A stretch of 64,000 nucleotides of DNA. It comes from Pseudomonas sp. UBA1879. GTDB lineage: Bacteria > Pseudomonadota > Gammaproteobacteria > Pseudomonadales > Pseudomonadaceae. The notes beneath the pieces were generated by a model. The model did not search any database, had not been told where the DNA came from, and saw nothing but the letters and a program-made list of their open reading frames with translations. Location of the stretch: contig NZ_DDHJ01000023.1 of assembly GCF_002338065.1 (NCBI RefSeq), positions 1-64,000 on the forward strand. Reading direction: 5' to 3'. The translations under genes were made by a program, and so were the position numbers. Shown here piece after piece: positions 33,739 to 42,594 of the stretch (position 1 is the stretch's first letter; each line of letters starts with the position of its first letter).

Positions 33739-35346
33739 ATGACCGACCAGACTACCCGCCTGCCGATCCGCCGCGCTCTGATCAGCGTTTCCGACAAGAC
33801 CGGGATCCTTGAATTCGCGCGTGAACTCGAAGCCCTCGGCGTCGAGATTCTCTCCACGGGCGGTACGTTCAAGCTGCTCCAGGACAATGGCGTTGCAGCG
33901 GTAGAAGTCGCGGATTACACCGGTTTCGCAGAAATGATGGACGGCCGGGTCAAGACCCTGCACCCGAAAATCCACGGCGGGATTCTGGGTCGTCGGGGCA
34001 CTGACGACGCAATCATGGCCGAACACGGCATCAAGCCGATCGACCTGGTGGCTGTTAACCTGTACCCATTCGAAGCCACCGTCTCCAAGCCTGGCTGTGA
34101 CCTGCCGACTGCCATCGAGAACATCGACATCGGCGGCCCGACCATGGTCCGCTCGGCCGCGAAAAACCACAAAGACGTCGCCATCGTCGTCAACGCCAGC
34201 GACTACAGCCAAGTGCTGGAAAGCCTGAAAGCCGGTGGCCTGACCTACGCTCAGCGCTTCGACCTGATGCTCAAGGCGTTCGAGCACACCGCCGCCTACG
34301 ACGGCATGATCGCCAACTACCTGGGCAGCGTCGATCAGCGCGCCGAAACCCTGTCCACTGAAGGCCGCAGCGAATTTCCGCGCACCTTCAATACCCAGTT
34401 CATCAAGGCGCAGGAAATGCGCTACGGCGAAAACCCGCACCAGAGCGCGGCGTTCTACGTGGAAGCCAAGCCTGCCGAAGTGGGCATTGCCACCGCGACG
34501 CAACTGCAGGGCAAAGAACTGTCCTACAACAACGTGGCCGACACCGACGCCGCGCTGGAATGCGTCAAGAGCTTCGTCAAGCCCGCGTGCGTCATCGTCA
34601 AGCACGCCAACCCGTGCGGCGTTGCGGTGAGCCCGGACGCCGAAGGCGGCATTCGCCAGGCGTACGAACTGGCCTACGCCACCGACAGCGAATCCGCCTT
34701 TGGCGGCATCATCGCGTTCAACCGTGAGCTGGATGCCGAGACCGCCAAAGCGATCGTCGAGCGTCAATTTGTCGAAGTCATCATCGCCCCGAGCGTCAGC
34801 GTCGAAGCCCGGGCCATTGTCGCCAGCAAAGCCAATGTGCGTCTGCTGACCAGCGGACAGTGGGATGCCGAGCGCGCGCCGGCGTGGGATTACAAGCGCG
34901 TCAACGGTGGCCTGCTGGTGCAGAGCCGGGACATCGGCATGATCACGGCCGACGATCTGAAAGTCGTGACCCAACGCGCCCCGAGCGAGCAGGAAATCCA
35001 CGACCTGATCTTCGCCTGGAAAGTCGCCAAGTATGTGAAATCCAACGCCATCGTCTACGCCAAGAATCGTCAGACCATCGGTGTCGGCGCCGGCCAGATG
35101 AGCCGTGTCAACTCCGCTCGTATCGCCGCGATCAAGGCTGAGCACGCCGGTCTGCAAGTGCAGGGCGCGGTCATGGCCTCGGATGCGTTCTTCCCGTTCC
35201 GCGACGGCATCGACAACGCCGCCAAGGTCGGCATCACCGCGGTGATCCAGCCGGGCGGTTCGATGCGCGATGCAGAGGTCATCGCGGCGGCCGATGAAGC
35301 CGGTATCGCGATGGTGTTCACCGGTATGCGCCACTTCCGCCACTGA
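33739..35346 (+). CDS. purH: Bifunctional AICAR formyltransferase / IMP cyclohydrolase
   Basis: 535 residues from ATG 33739. An upstream in-frame start at 33718 adds seven unlikely residues. N-terminal IMP cyclohydrolase (MGS-like) domain with S-V-S-D-K-T-G, K-T-L-H-P-K-I-H-G-G; C-terminal AICAR transformylase with K-H-A-N-P-C-G-V-A and S-A-F-G-G-I. It carries out the last two steps of IMP synthesis. Followed by purD after about 208 bp. Confidence 0.97.
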   Translation: MTDQTTRLPIRRALISVSDKTGILEFARELEALGVEILSTGGTFKLLQDNGVAAVEVADYTGFAEMMDGRVKTLHPKIHGGILGRRGTDDAIMAEHGIKPIDLVAVNLYPFEATVSKPGCDLPTAIENIDIGGPTMVRSAAKNHKDVAIVVNASDYSQVLESLKAGGLTYAQRFDLMLKAFEHTAAYDGMIANYLGSVDQRAETLSTEGRSEFPRTFNTQFIKAQEMRYGENPHQSAAFYVEAKPAEVGIATATQLQGKELSYNNVADTDAALECVKSFVKPACVIVKHANPCGVAVSPDAEGGIRQAYELAYATDSESAFGGIIAFNRELDAETAKAIVERQFVEVIIAPSVSVEARAIVASKANVRLLTSGQWDAERAPAWDYKRVNGGLLVQSRDIGMITADDLKVVTQRAPSEQEIHDLIFAWKVAKYVKSNAIVYAKNRQTIGVGAGQMSRVNSARIAAIKAEHAGLQVQGAVMASDAFFPFRDGIDNAAKVGITAVIQPGGSMRDAEVIAAADEAGIAMVFTGMRHFRH

Positions 35347-35385
35347 TATGACAACGGCCGCACTGTAGCAGGCGTCTGCTGCGTT

Positions 35386-35445
35386 GGATGGGGCTCCGCT
35401 GATGCTCATTGCCAGGAGGCAACTCCGCTCAGCAAAGCCCCATCC
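35386..35445. repeat. Long quasi-palindrome between purH and purD
   Basis: GGATGGGGCT at 35386-35395 is the exact complement of 35436-35445. The inner arms (G-C-T-G-A with T-C-A-G-C; A-T-T-G-C-C with G-G-C-A-A) extend it to a roughly 60-nt imperfect hairpin. There is no T-run on either side, so it may be a processing signal, an attenuator, or a decayed repeat. Confidence 0.6.
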
Positions 35446-35554
35446 GCCTTGCATCCACCTACTCCATTGCGACCTCGTATCGCAGTTTTGAAAAGATCCA
35501 AAACAAAGCGTTACGAGCGACACCCACAGAATTAGCGTCATCGAGGTTTTTTGA

Positions 35555-36850
35555 ATGAATGTTTTGATCATCGGCAGCGGTGGCCGTGAACACGCGCTGG
35601 CCTGGAAGGTCGCGCAGGATGCTCGCGTGCAGAAGGTATTCGTCGCACCGGGCAATGCCGGGACGGCCATCGAGGCCAAGTGCGAGAACGTTGCTATCGA
35701 CGTACTGGCCCTTGAGCAATTGGCTGACTTCGCCGAGAAGAACGTTTCGCTGACCATTGTCGGCCCTGAGGTCCCACTGGTCGCCGGTGTCGTCGATCTG
35801 TTCCGCTCCCGTGGCCTGGACTGCTTCGGTCCGACTCAGGGCGCTGCCCAACTGGAAGGCTCCAAGGCCTTCACCAAGGATTTCCTGGCGCGTCACAAGA
35901 TCCCGACGGCCGATTACCAGAACTTCACCGAGATCGAGCCTGCGTTGACCTACCTGCGCGAGAAAGGCGCGCCGATCGTGATCAAGGCCGATGGCCTGGC
36001 CGCCGGTAAAGGCGTGATCGTTGCCATGTCTCTGGAAGAAGCCGAAGAAGCAGTACGCGACATGCTCGCGGGTAATGCGTTCGGCGATGCCGGTTCGCGC
36101 GTGGTCATCGAAGAATTCCTGGATGGCGAAGAAGCGAGCTTCATCGTCATGGTCGACGGCAAGAACGTTTTGCCAATGGCCACCAGTCAGGACCACAAAC
36201 GCGTTGGCGACGGCGACAGCGGCCCTAATACGGGTGGCATGGGCGCGTACTCCCCGGCCCCCGTGGTCACCGCCGACGTGCACCAGCGCGTGATGGATCA
36301 GGTGATATGGCCGACCGTCCGAGGCATGGCCGAAGAAGGCAACGTTTACACCGGCTTCCTCTATGCTGGGCTCATGATCGACAAGGCAGGCAATCCGAAG
36401 GTCATCGAATTCAACTGCCGTTTCGGCGACCCGGAAACCCAACCGGTGATGCTGCGCCTGCAATCGAGTCTGGTCTTGCTGGTCGAGGCTGCTTTGGCGC
36501 AAGCTCTGGACAAAGTGGAAGCCCAATGGGACCCACGCCCGAGCCTTGGCATTGTGCTGGCCGCTGGCGGATACCCGGGCGATTACGCCAAAGGGGCTGC
36601 GATTACCGGTCTGGACGCGGCTGCGGCGTTGCCGGGCAAGGTGTTCCACGCGGGGACCGCGTTAAAGGATGGCCAGGTCGTGACCTCCGGTGGTCGCGTC
36701 CTGTGTGCGACCGCGCTGGGTGACACCGTGGGCGATGCGCAGAAACAGGCGTACGCACTGGCTGCAAAGCTTGACTGGGAAGGTTGTTTCTACCGCAAGG
36801 ACATTGGCTACCGCGCCATTGCCCGGGAACGCGGCGAACACCTGGAGTAA
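35555..36850 (+). CDS. purD: Phosphoribosylamine-glycine ligase
   Basis: 431 residues. ATP-grasp enzyme with N-V-L-I-I-G-S-G-G-R-E-H-A-L, G-P-E-V-P-L-V, K-A-D-G-L-A-A-G-K-G-V, and E-F-N-C-R-F-G-D-P-E-T. It makes GAR from phosphoribosylamine, glycine and ATP, the second step of purine synthesis. ATG 35555. The retS gene follows on the same strand after 95 bp. Confidence 0.97.
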   Translation: MNVLIIGSGGREHALAWKVAQDARVQKVFVAPGNAGTAIEAKCENVAIDVLALEQLADFAEKNVSLTIVGPEVPLVAGVVDLFRSRGLDCFGPTQGAAQLEGSKAFTKDFLARHKIPTADYQNFTEIEPALTYLREKGAPIVIKADGLAAGKGVIVAMSLEEAEEAVRDMLAGNAFGDAGSRVVIEEFLDGEEASFIVMVDGKNVLPMATSQDHKRVGDGDSGPNTGGMGAYSPAPVVTADVHQRVMDQVIWPTVRGMAEEGNVYTGFLYAGLMIDKAGNPKVIEFNCRFGDPETQPVMLRLQSSLVLLVEAALAQALDKVEAQWDPRPSLGIVLAAGGYPGDYAKGAAITGLDAAAALPGKVFHAGTALKDGQVVTSGGRVLCATALGDTVGDAQKQAYALAAKLDWEGCFYRKDIGYRAIARERGEHLE

Positions 36851-36945
36851 GTTCTCGGTTCGGACGGCCTTTCTCGAGGGAGGGCTGTCCAGACGTCCGG
36901 TGCCTATCCAGAGTTAATTGGCTTCATTCATGAAGGGATTTCGCC

Positions 36946-39741
36946 GTGCGCTGGCTCAGGATTGCCACTTGTTCGATCATCGCGATGATCACCCTCCTCT
37001 GTGTGCCCACGGCCTTTGCCGAGGTCAGCGAGGGATGGTCGACCCTTGTCGACGATCAGGCCAATCTGCAGCTCAGCGACATTCGCTCTCCGCATTACGA
37101 TTCTCAATTCAGCCCTGTCGAACTCGACAAGGTGCGCGCCGTCAGCCGTGACGCCGCCCTGTGGCTGCACTATCGGTTGCCCCCGACCGACCACGAACAG
37201 CTGGTGCGTATTTTTGCGCCGGACCTGGCCACCGTTGACATGTATGTACTCGATGGCGAGGCGTTGATCGATCACTCGCGCTCCGGCAACAAAGTCCCAC
37301 GCGCCGCACAACCACTGCCTTCCATCGATTTTCTCCTGCCTGTTCCGCAAAGCGATCGGCCGCTGGATCTCTACTTGCGTCTGAAGTCCGAGCAAGAACT
37401 GCGTCCGAACATCTCGCTGGAGTCCGCGGTGTCCAGCGCGGCAGACGAACGTCGCCCCCTGCTGCTGGGTTTGTTCTTCGGTTCGTTGTTCATGCTGATC
37501 GTGCAGAACATCACCCGCTACGCCCAATCCCGCTCGGTGAGCAGCCTGTGGCTGGCCGCGTGTGAAGCGTGTCTTGGCCTGAGCGGGCTGTTGCTGCTGA
37601 ACCTGCAGGCGCCGTGGCTACCACGATGGCATATCGCTCAAACCCCGAGCGCGCATCTGGCGCTGCTCATGGCGGCTGCGACTGGGCTGATGTACGCCTA
37701 CTGCTTCTTCATCCAGCGCGGCGCTGAAACCCTTAATCGCCTGCTGATGAGCGTGCTGCTGATCGTCGGGTTTGGCGGGCTGCTGGTGCTGTTCGTCGAC
37801 ACCCTGCCGCTGAACATCTTGACCTTCCTGCTGGTGGCCCTGACGACTCTGACCATCACGCTGGTGTCGATCTATCACCTGCAAAAAGGCTATCGACCGG
37901 CCAGGCCGTTCGTGATTGCGATGATTGTGTTCAACCTCGGCAATCTGGTGATTGTGCCTGCGATGCTCTGGCTTACGACCATCGCCGCGCAAACGCTGAT
38001 CATCGCGGTTTTGGGCATGTTTTGCCTGTGCGGCCTGCTGATGAGCATTGCCCTGAGCGAGCGCCATCGCAGCATTACCGAAGATAACTTCAGCATCAGC
38101 CGTGAGCTGGCGGCCAGCACCGCCGAAATCAATGCCAAGGCCGAGTTTCTGGCCAAGATCAGCCACGAAATCCGCACGCCCATGAACGGCGTATTGGGTA
38201 TGACCGAATTGCTGCTGGGCACCCCCTTGTCGGTCAAGCAACGGGACTATGTGCAGACGATTCACAGCGCGGGCAACGAGCTGCTGACCCTGATCAACGA
38301 GATCCTCGACATCACCAAACTGGAGTCCGGGCAGATTGAGCTGGACGACGTGCAGTTCGACCTCAACGCGATGATCGAGGACTGTCTGAGCATCTTCCGG
38401 GCGAAGGCGGAACAACAGCGTGTCGAGCTGATCAGCTTCATTCAGCCGCAAGTGCCCCGTGTCATTAGCGGCGACCCGACCCGCTTGCGTCAAACGCTGC
38501 TCAGCTTGCTGGAAAACGCCCTGAAGAAAACTGACGAGGGCGAAATCCTGTTGGTCGTTGCGCTGGATTCGCGGGGCGGCAAACCGCGTCTGCGGATTGC
38601 CGTTCAGGACAGCGGCACCCCGCTGACGGCCAAGGAACGCGATGCCCTGCTCCATGCGGAACTGCACAGCAAAAATTTCCTCGCCGCCAGCAAGGTCGGC
38701 GGGCACCTTGGGTTGGTGATCGCCCGTCAGTTGATCCTGCTGATGAATGGCGAATTCGGCATTCAGAGCGGCAGCCATCACGGCAGCACCCTGTGGCTCA
38801 GCTTGCCCCTGGACCCGGAGCGCCTGGAGCAACCGCCATCTGATTTGGACAGCCCGCTCAAAGGCGCTCGGGTACTGGTGGTGGACGACAACGACACTTG
38901 CCGCAAAGTATTGGTGCAACAGTGCAGCGCATGGGGGCTGAACGTCAGCGCTGTGCCATCGGGTAAAGAAGCGCTGGCCCTGTTGCGCACCAAAGCGCAC
39001 CTGCGTGATTACTTCGACATCGTGCTGCTGGACCAGAACATGCCCGGTATGACCGGCATGCAGCTGGCCGCCAAGATCAAGGAAGACCCGAGCCTCAATC
39101 ACGACATTTTGCTGGTCATGCTCACGGGCATCAGCAATGCGCCGAGCAAGGTCATTGCGCGCAACGCCGGGGTCAAGCGCATCCTCGCCAAGCCCGTCGC
39201 GGGTTACACGCTCAAGACCACGCTGGCCGATGAATTGAATCAACGTAACAAAGGTCAGGCGCCGTATTCACCCGTTCCGGCGGTGATCAACGAAGTCGAT
39301 GTGCCCAGCGATTTCCGAATCCTCGTGGCAGAAGACAACAGCATTTCCACGAAGGTGATTCGCGGCATGCTCGGCAAGCTCAATCTGCAACCGGACACCG
39401 CCAGCAATGGCGAGGAAGCCCTGCACGCCATGAAGGCTCAGCGCTACGACCTGGTGCTGATGGACTGCGAAATGCCGATCCTCGATGGCTTCTCGGCCAC
39501 GCAGCAATTGCGCGCCTGGGAATTGGGCAATCAGCGGGAGCGCACTCCCGTGGTGGCGCTAACGGCGCACATCCTGACGGAGCACAAAGACCGCGCGCGC
39601 CAATCGGGCATGGACGGCCACATGGCGAAACCGGTGGAACTGTCGCAGCTACGGGAACTGGTCGAATACTGGGTCGAGCAACGGGCGCGTCGTCAGGCCG
39701 GTGATGAGCCCGACGATGAAGACCGCTATCAGCAAATCTGA
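36946..39741 (+). CDS. retS: Hybrid sensor kinase RetS
   Basis: 931 residues from GTG 36946. Signal peptide 1-25, then a periplasmic 7TMR-DISMED2 sensor domain (about 30-165) and seven transmembrane helices (about 178-375). The kinase domain has an H-box (H407 in K-I-S-H-E-I-R-T-P-M-N) and an ATPase domain. Two receivers carry phospho-acceptor Asp about 696 (L-L-D-Q-N-M-P-G) and Asp about 840 (L-M-D-C-E-M-P). No HPt domain. In P. aeruginosa RetS binds the sensor GacS and blocks the Gac/Rsm cascade, switching acute versus chronic lifestyles, including T6SS and exopolysaccharide. The purD-retS order supports orthology. Confidence 0.95.
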   Translation: MRWLRIATCSIIAMITLLCVPTAFAEVSEGWSTLVDDQANLQLSDIRSPHYDSQFSPVELDKVRAVSRDAALWLHYRLPPTDHEQLVRIFAPDLATVDMYVLDGEALIDHSRSGNKVPRAAQPLPSIDFLLPVPQSDRPLDLYLRLKSEQELRPNISLESAVSSAADERRPLLLGLFFGSLFMLIVQNITRYAQSRSVSSLWLAACEACLGLSGLLLLNLQAPWLPRWHIAQTPSAHLALLMAAATGLMYAYCFFIQRGAETLNRLLMSVLLIVGFGGLLVLFVDTLPLNILTFLLVALTTLTITLVSIYHLQKGYRPARPFVIAMIVFNLGNLVIVPAMLWLTTIAAQTLIIAVLGMFCLCGLLMSIALSERHRSITEDNFSISRELAASTAEINAKAEFLAKISHEIRTPMNGVLGMTELLLGTPLSVKQRDYVQTIHSAGNELLTLINEILDITKLESGQIELDDVQFDLNAMIEDCLSIFRAKAEQQRVELISFIQPQVPRVISGDPTRLRQTLLSLLENALKKTDEGEILLVVALDSRGGKPRLRIAVQDSGTPLTAKERDALLHAELHSKNFLAASKVGGHLGLVIARQLILLMNGEFGIQSGSHHGSTLWLSLPLDPERLEQPPSDLDSPLKGARVLVVDDNDTCRKVLVQQCSAWGLNVSAVPSGKEALALLRTKAHLRDYFDIVLLDQNMPGMTGMQLAAKIKEDPSLNHDILLVMLTGISNAPSKVIARNAGVKRILAKPVAGYTLKTTLADELNQRNKGQAPYSPVPAVINEVDVPSDFRILVAEDNSISTKVIRGMLGKLNLQPDTASNGEEALHAMKAQRYDLVLMDCEMPILDGFSATQQLRAWELGNQRERTPVVALTAHILTEHKDRARQSGMDGHMAKPVELSQLRELVEYWVEQRARRQAGDEPDDEDRYQQI

Positions 39742-39807
39742 CCCGCTCTCCTGCTCGGCGCCTGATAGACTTCCTCCCGTCCGAGTCTGCCGCCACGAGC
39801 TCAAACC

Positions 39808-40404
39808 ATGCTTCATGTGCTGTTCAGCGTTTACCTGAAGATGCTGGTGCTTTACAGCCCGTTCTTCGTCCTGTCGTGTTTCATCAGCTTGAGCCGTGGT
39901 TATTCGCGCAAGGAACGCCGGTACCTGGCGTGGAAAATTGCCTTTGCCACGCTGGTCTCCAGCGTATTGCTGTACCTGTTCGGACGGGTCATTTTCGGTG
40001 TCTTCGGCATCACCGCCGATGCCTTCCGTATCGGCGCCGGCAGCGTGCTGTTCATCTCGGCACTGGGCATGGCCCAAGGCAAGTCCGGCGTGCAGACCGA
40101 TAACGTGCAGCAAGACGTCGCCATCGTTCCTCTGACCATCCCCATCACCGTTGGCCCCGGCACCATTGGCGCGCTGCTGGTCATGGGCGTCAGCCAGCCA
40201 CATTGGGACGACAAACTCACGGCCATTGTCAGCATCGCGCTGGCGAGTTTCACCGTGGGGGTCGTGCTGTATCTGTCCCACAGCATCGAACGTATTCTGG
40301 GCGATCAGGGTTTGCAGATCGTCAGCCGGTTGATGGGGTTGTTCGTTTGCGCGCTGGCGGCTCAAATCATTTTCACGGGCATCAAGGGCTATCTGGTGCC
40401 CTGA
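39808..40404 (+). CDS. MarC family integral membrane protein
   Basis: 198 residues with six hydrophobic segments and the MarC-type sequence V-P-L-T-I-P-I-T-V-G-P-G-T-I-G-A in the middle. MarC proteins are inner-membrane proteins of unknown transport role; they were once, wrongly, linked to multiple antibiotic resistance. Follows retS by 66 bp on the same strand, as in P. aeruginosa. Full length. Confidence 0.9.
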   Translation: MLHVLFSVYLKMLVLYSPFFVLSCFISLSRGYSRKERRYLAWKIAFATLVSSVLLYLFGRVIFGVFGITADAFRIGAGSVLFISALGMAQGKSGVQTDNVQQDVAIVPLTIPITVGPGTIGALLVMGVSQPHWDDKLTAIVSIALASFTVGVVLYLSHSIERILGDQGLQIVSRLMGLFVCALAAQIIFTGIKGYLVP

Positions 40405-40433
40405 AGCCTGCTCACCCGCGACAGCGTCATTAA

Positions 40434-41081
40434 TCAGATCGGGTATTTCTGCATGACCCGGTCGCCTTGGGCATCCAGTTGCTGCAGGATGTCTTCGCGG
40501 TATCTGGCGTACGTGACGCGGTCGAAACGATACACCCCGCCACTGATGCGCAGCAGCATTTCACGCTGGGTCACGGTCCATAAGTCGAAGTCACGGGTAT
40601 CCACCGTGCCCGTCAGCCGAATGCAATACGTCAGCAAAGTGATGTCGCCATTGGCATCGAGTGCGCAGGGTATCAACTGCATTCGCCCCAACTCCCCGTT
40701 GCGGTGCCCGCCGCTGAAGAACCCTCGCGCAAGGCGGTTGGTTTTCAAGGACGACCACGCTGCCTGTGCGAGCTTGGCCAATCGCCGAGAATTGACCGAA
40801 TCGAAGATTTTATAGGTCACATTTTCTAGCTCCGAGGCATCGAAAATGACCTGTGGGGTGTGCTGTATCGGATTGACCAATGTCCAGCCGCGCTGTTGCA
40901 AACGCGTGTGATACCGAAACAGCCAATTCTGATATTCCCTCTTCGGATCAAAGTACCGACTGGCGAAGTCGTCAGCGTGGGCCAGACAACTGAGCACATC
41001 TTCACGGTCCGATCCGGCAGGGATGCCCTCGTGCAGAGCAATCATCGTGTTACCGATGACCATGCCAGAGACTTCGCTCAT
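40434..41081 (-). CDS. Unknown protein C of a three-paralogue operon
   Basis: 215 residues from ATG 41081, which overlaps the stop of the preceding gene by 4 nt (ATGA). The frame is open to 41237 but that part lies inside the upstream gene. No signal peptide or membrane segment. It shares with the two upstream products a Trp-x12-13-Trp block near the N-terminus (Trp53, Trp66) and the C-terminal motif F-[DN]-x3-Y-A-x2-R (186-195), and ends in Y-P-I like protein A. Other features: a basic stretch R-L-A-R-G-F-F-S-G-G-H and L-T-Y-C-I-R-L-T-G. I do not recognise the family; no function can be given. Third gene of the operon, convergent with marC. Confidence 0.75.
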   Translation of the reverse strand: MSEVSGMVIGNTMIALHEGIPAGSDREDVLSCLAHADDFASRYFDPKREYQNWLFRYHTRLQQRGWTLVNPIQHTPQVIFDASELENVTYKIFDSVNSRRLAKLAQAAWSSLKTNRLARGFFSGGHRNGELGRMQLIPCALDANGDITLLTYCIRLTGTVDTRDFDLWTVTQREMLLRISGGVYRFDRVTYARYREDILQQLDAQGDRVMQKYPI

Positions 41082-41764
41082 AGGCCCACCACTGTCACGG
41101 GAAACACCAGGCCAGGCTGTTTGGCTTGAAGGGCTTTGTTGACCCGGGTTCTCAGCGGGGCGTATCGAATGCCGTCGAATTGGGCGATCACCCGTGAACA
41201 CATCATGTTCCCGATCAATTGATGGCGTGAGAAACACTGATTGAACGGGTTTTCCGCCAGCGTCTCGCGCGTCTCAAAGGCCAGAGACAGCGAAACACGC
41301 TCACCGGTCGGCCCCATGAAGCTGAGCCGCATGACCACAGTGCAAGCGTCGCCGGACGAGGACGTGCGGAACATGCCCTGCTTGAGCAGGCGAAACGCTT
41401 CGCCGTTGCCGGGCGCCGCGCACAGCTGAGTGAACAATGAGCGAAGCGGGTCGCCTTGCCAGTGCGCCAGTGAAGCGGGCAGCAAAGCGCCAAAGACATC
41501 GGCAGGTATCAGCGTTCCGGTGGTTTCTGCGCGCTCTTGAGTATCGGTCACATCGAGCCGCAGCCAGCCGAACTTGCTCGACGCATTGAGCAGGATGTCT
41601 TGCCACTGGCTGAACGTGTCGAATTTGTTGAATTGATGATCGGCAGCCAACTGCGTATACAACGTTGAGGCCATCATGTCGTCGCTCATCGCTTGATCGG
41701 GACATCCCCGCAACACCAGCAACTCAGAGCCATTGACGTGCACCTCGAGCAATTCCTTCGCCAT
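41078..41764 (-). CDS. Unknown protein B of a three-paralogue operon
   Basis: 228 residues from ATG 41764 with a ribosome site C-A-G-G-A-G that lies directly behind the T-run of a terminator. Soluble, no signal peptide. Shares L-A-A-D-x11-W (39-54) and Trp67 with protein A, and the motif F-D-x3-Y-A-x2-R (196-205) with both neighbours. The tail differs (F-P-V-T-V-V-G-L). The two cysteines near the middle and end are not in a recognisable pair. Family unknown to me. It is translated with gene C through a 4-nt overlap, while gene A upstream is separated by the terminator, which suggests B and C are made in smaller amounts than A. Confidence 0.75.
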   Translation of the reverse strand: MAKELLEVHVNGSELLVLRGCPDQAMSDDMMASTLYTQLAADHQFNKFDTFSQWQDILLNASSKFGWLRLDVTDTQERAETTGTLIPADVFGALLPASLAHWQGDPLRSLFTQLCAAPGNGEAFRLLKQGMFRTSSSGDACTVVMRLSFMGPTGERVSLSLAFETRETLAENPFNQCFSRHQLIGNMMCSRVIAQFDGIRYAPLRTRVNKALQAKQPGLVFPVTVVGL

Positions 41765-41778
41765 AGGTCAACTCCTGT

Positions 41779-41810
41779 AAAAAAGGGCCGCAGTACGCAC
41801 TGCGGCCCTT
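41779..41810 (-). terminator. Strong terminator inside the operon, between genes A and B
   Basis: A perfect 12-bp GC-rich stem (41783-41794 with 41799-41810) and 4-nt loop, followed on the minus strand by a T-run at 41779-41784. It starts 5 bp behind the stop of gene A and ends just before the ribosome site of gene B. Probably an attenuator with read-through to B and C. Confidence 0.9.
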
Positions 41811-41814
41811 GAAA

Positions 41815-42594
41815 TCAATCGATCGGATACAGCTCTACGACCGCGTCGGCAGATTTCTCCAGCGCATCGCGCACTTTCTGACGCCGGCCTCGGGCATACA
41901 GGGACTGATTGAAGACAAACACGTCCGAAGTACGGTGAACGTCTAGCGTCACCGAGTTCCAGTTGAAGAACAGGACATTGCCGACGGTCAGATCAGTCTT
42001 CAATTCCACTGCGCCAACCGCCAGGACGATCACGCCATCGGCGCTCTCTCTGCAGCCACCGACCATGGCTCGACCGCCGTTCAGGGGTTTGGTGGAGTTG
42101 TAGTTGAACAACCGAAGCGGCTCATCTCGCTCCTTCAGCTTTTCGATAGCAGCGGCGGCCGTGTCCAACAGCTGCGGCGCGCCTATCGCACCGACACCGG
42201 CGGCGTACAGCGAGTTGGCCAGAATTTGCATGACCACCTGATCCAGCGTCAGCACACGTTCGCGGCTGGAATAACTGCTGTAGGCGGCGTCTTGCGAAGT
42301 CCAATGCATGACTCGGGTCATGACTTCGCGAAAGACTTCATACCACTTCCCGGGCTCTTTGGTAGAGCTGTAACGCCGGTCGGCGGCAAGGGTGGCGTAG
42401 GAGTAGCTGTCGAGTACGTCATCCTTTGCTTGCTGGGTCATGCCTTCCACGAAACCGATGACGCCCGCACCGGACACCGCAGCCCCCGCAGGCACGATGG
42501 CCTCTGATGCAGGCAGGTCAACCGCGCGAGCCTCAGAGATCGAGTCCAGCGGCGGTACGGTGATCATGCTTTCAATAAATGTGTCGTTCTTCAT
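41815..42594 (-). CDS. Unknown protein A of a three-paralogue operon
   Basis: 259 residues from ATG 42594, chosen for the A-A-G-G-A site 7 nt upstream; an earlier start at 42624 adds only ten residues. The N-terminal 50 residues are Ala/Val/Ser-rich and mildly hydrophobic (S-E-A-I-V-P-A-G-A-A-V-S-G-A-G-V-I-G-F), not a clear signal peptide. Then D-V-L, L-A-A-D-x11-W (69-84), Trp98, and the C-terminal F-N-x3-Y-A-x2-R (228-237), ending Y-P-I-D. The same landmarks occur in proteins B and C. Family and function unknown. First and, because a terminator follows, probably the most abundant product of the operon. The leader carries several GGA motifs. Confidence 0.75.
   Translation of the reverse strand: MKNDTFIESMITVPPLDSISEARAVDLPASEAIVPAGAAVSGAGVIGFVEGMTQQAKDDVLDSYSYATLAADRRYSSTKEPGKWYEVFREVMTRVMHWTSQDAAYSSYSSRERVLTLDQVVMQILANSLYAAGVGAIGAPQLLDTAAAAIEKLKERDEPLRLFNYNSTKPLNGGRAMVGGCRESADGVIVLAVGAVELKTDLTVGNVLFFNWNSVTLDVHRTSDVFVFNQSLYARGRRQKVRDALEKSADAVVELYPID

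Noticed and set aside
33637..35757. Long minus-strand open frame opposite purH
   Set aside because: purH is fully supported by both of its domains. The antisense frame has a biased, domain-free composition and crosses the fis terminator region.
37618..39243. Minus-strand open frame of about 540 codons opposite retS
   Set aside because: Gln/His/Arg-rich antisense composition. The plus strand encodes a complete hybrid kinase.
41760..41764. Separate promoter for gene B of the three-paralogue operon
   Set aside because: The 50 bp between genes A and B are filled by the terminator and the ribosome site, leaving no room for -35/-10 boxes outside gene A.
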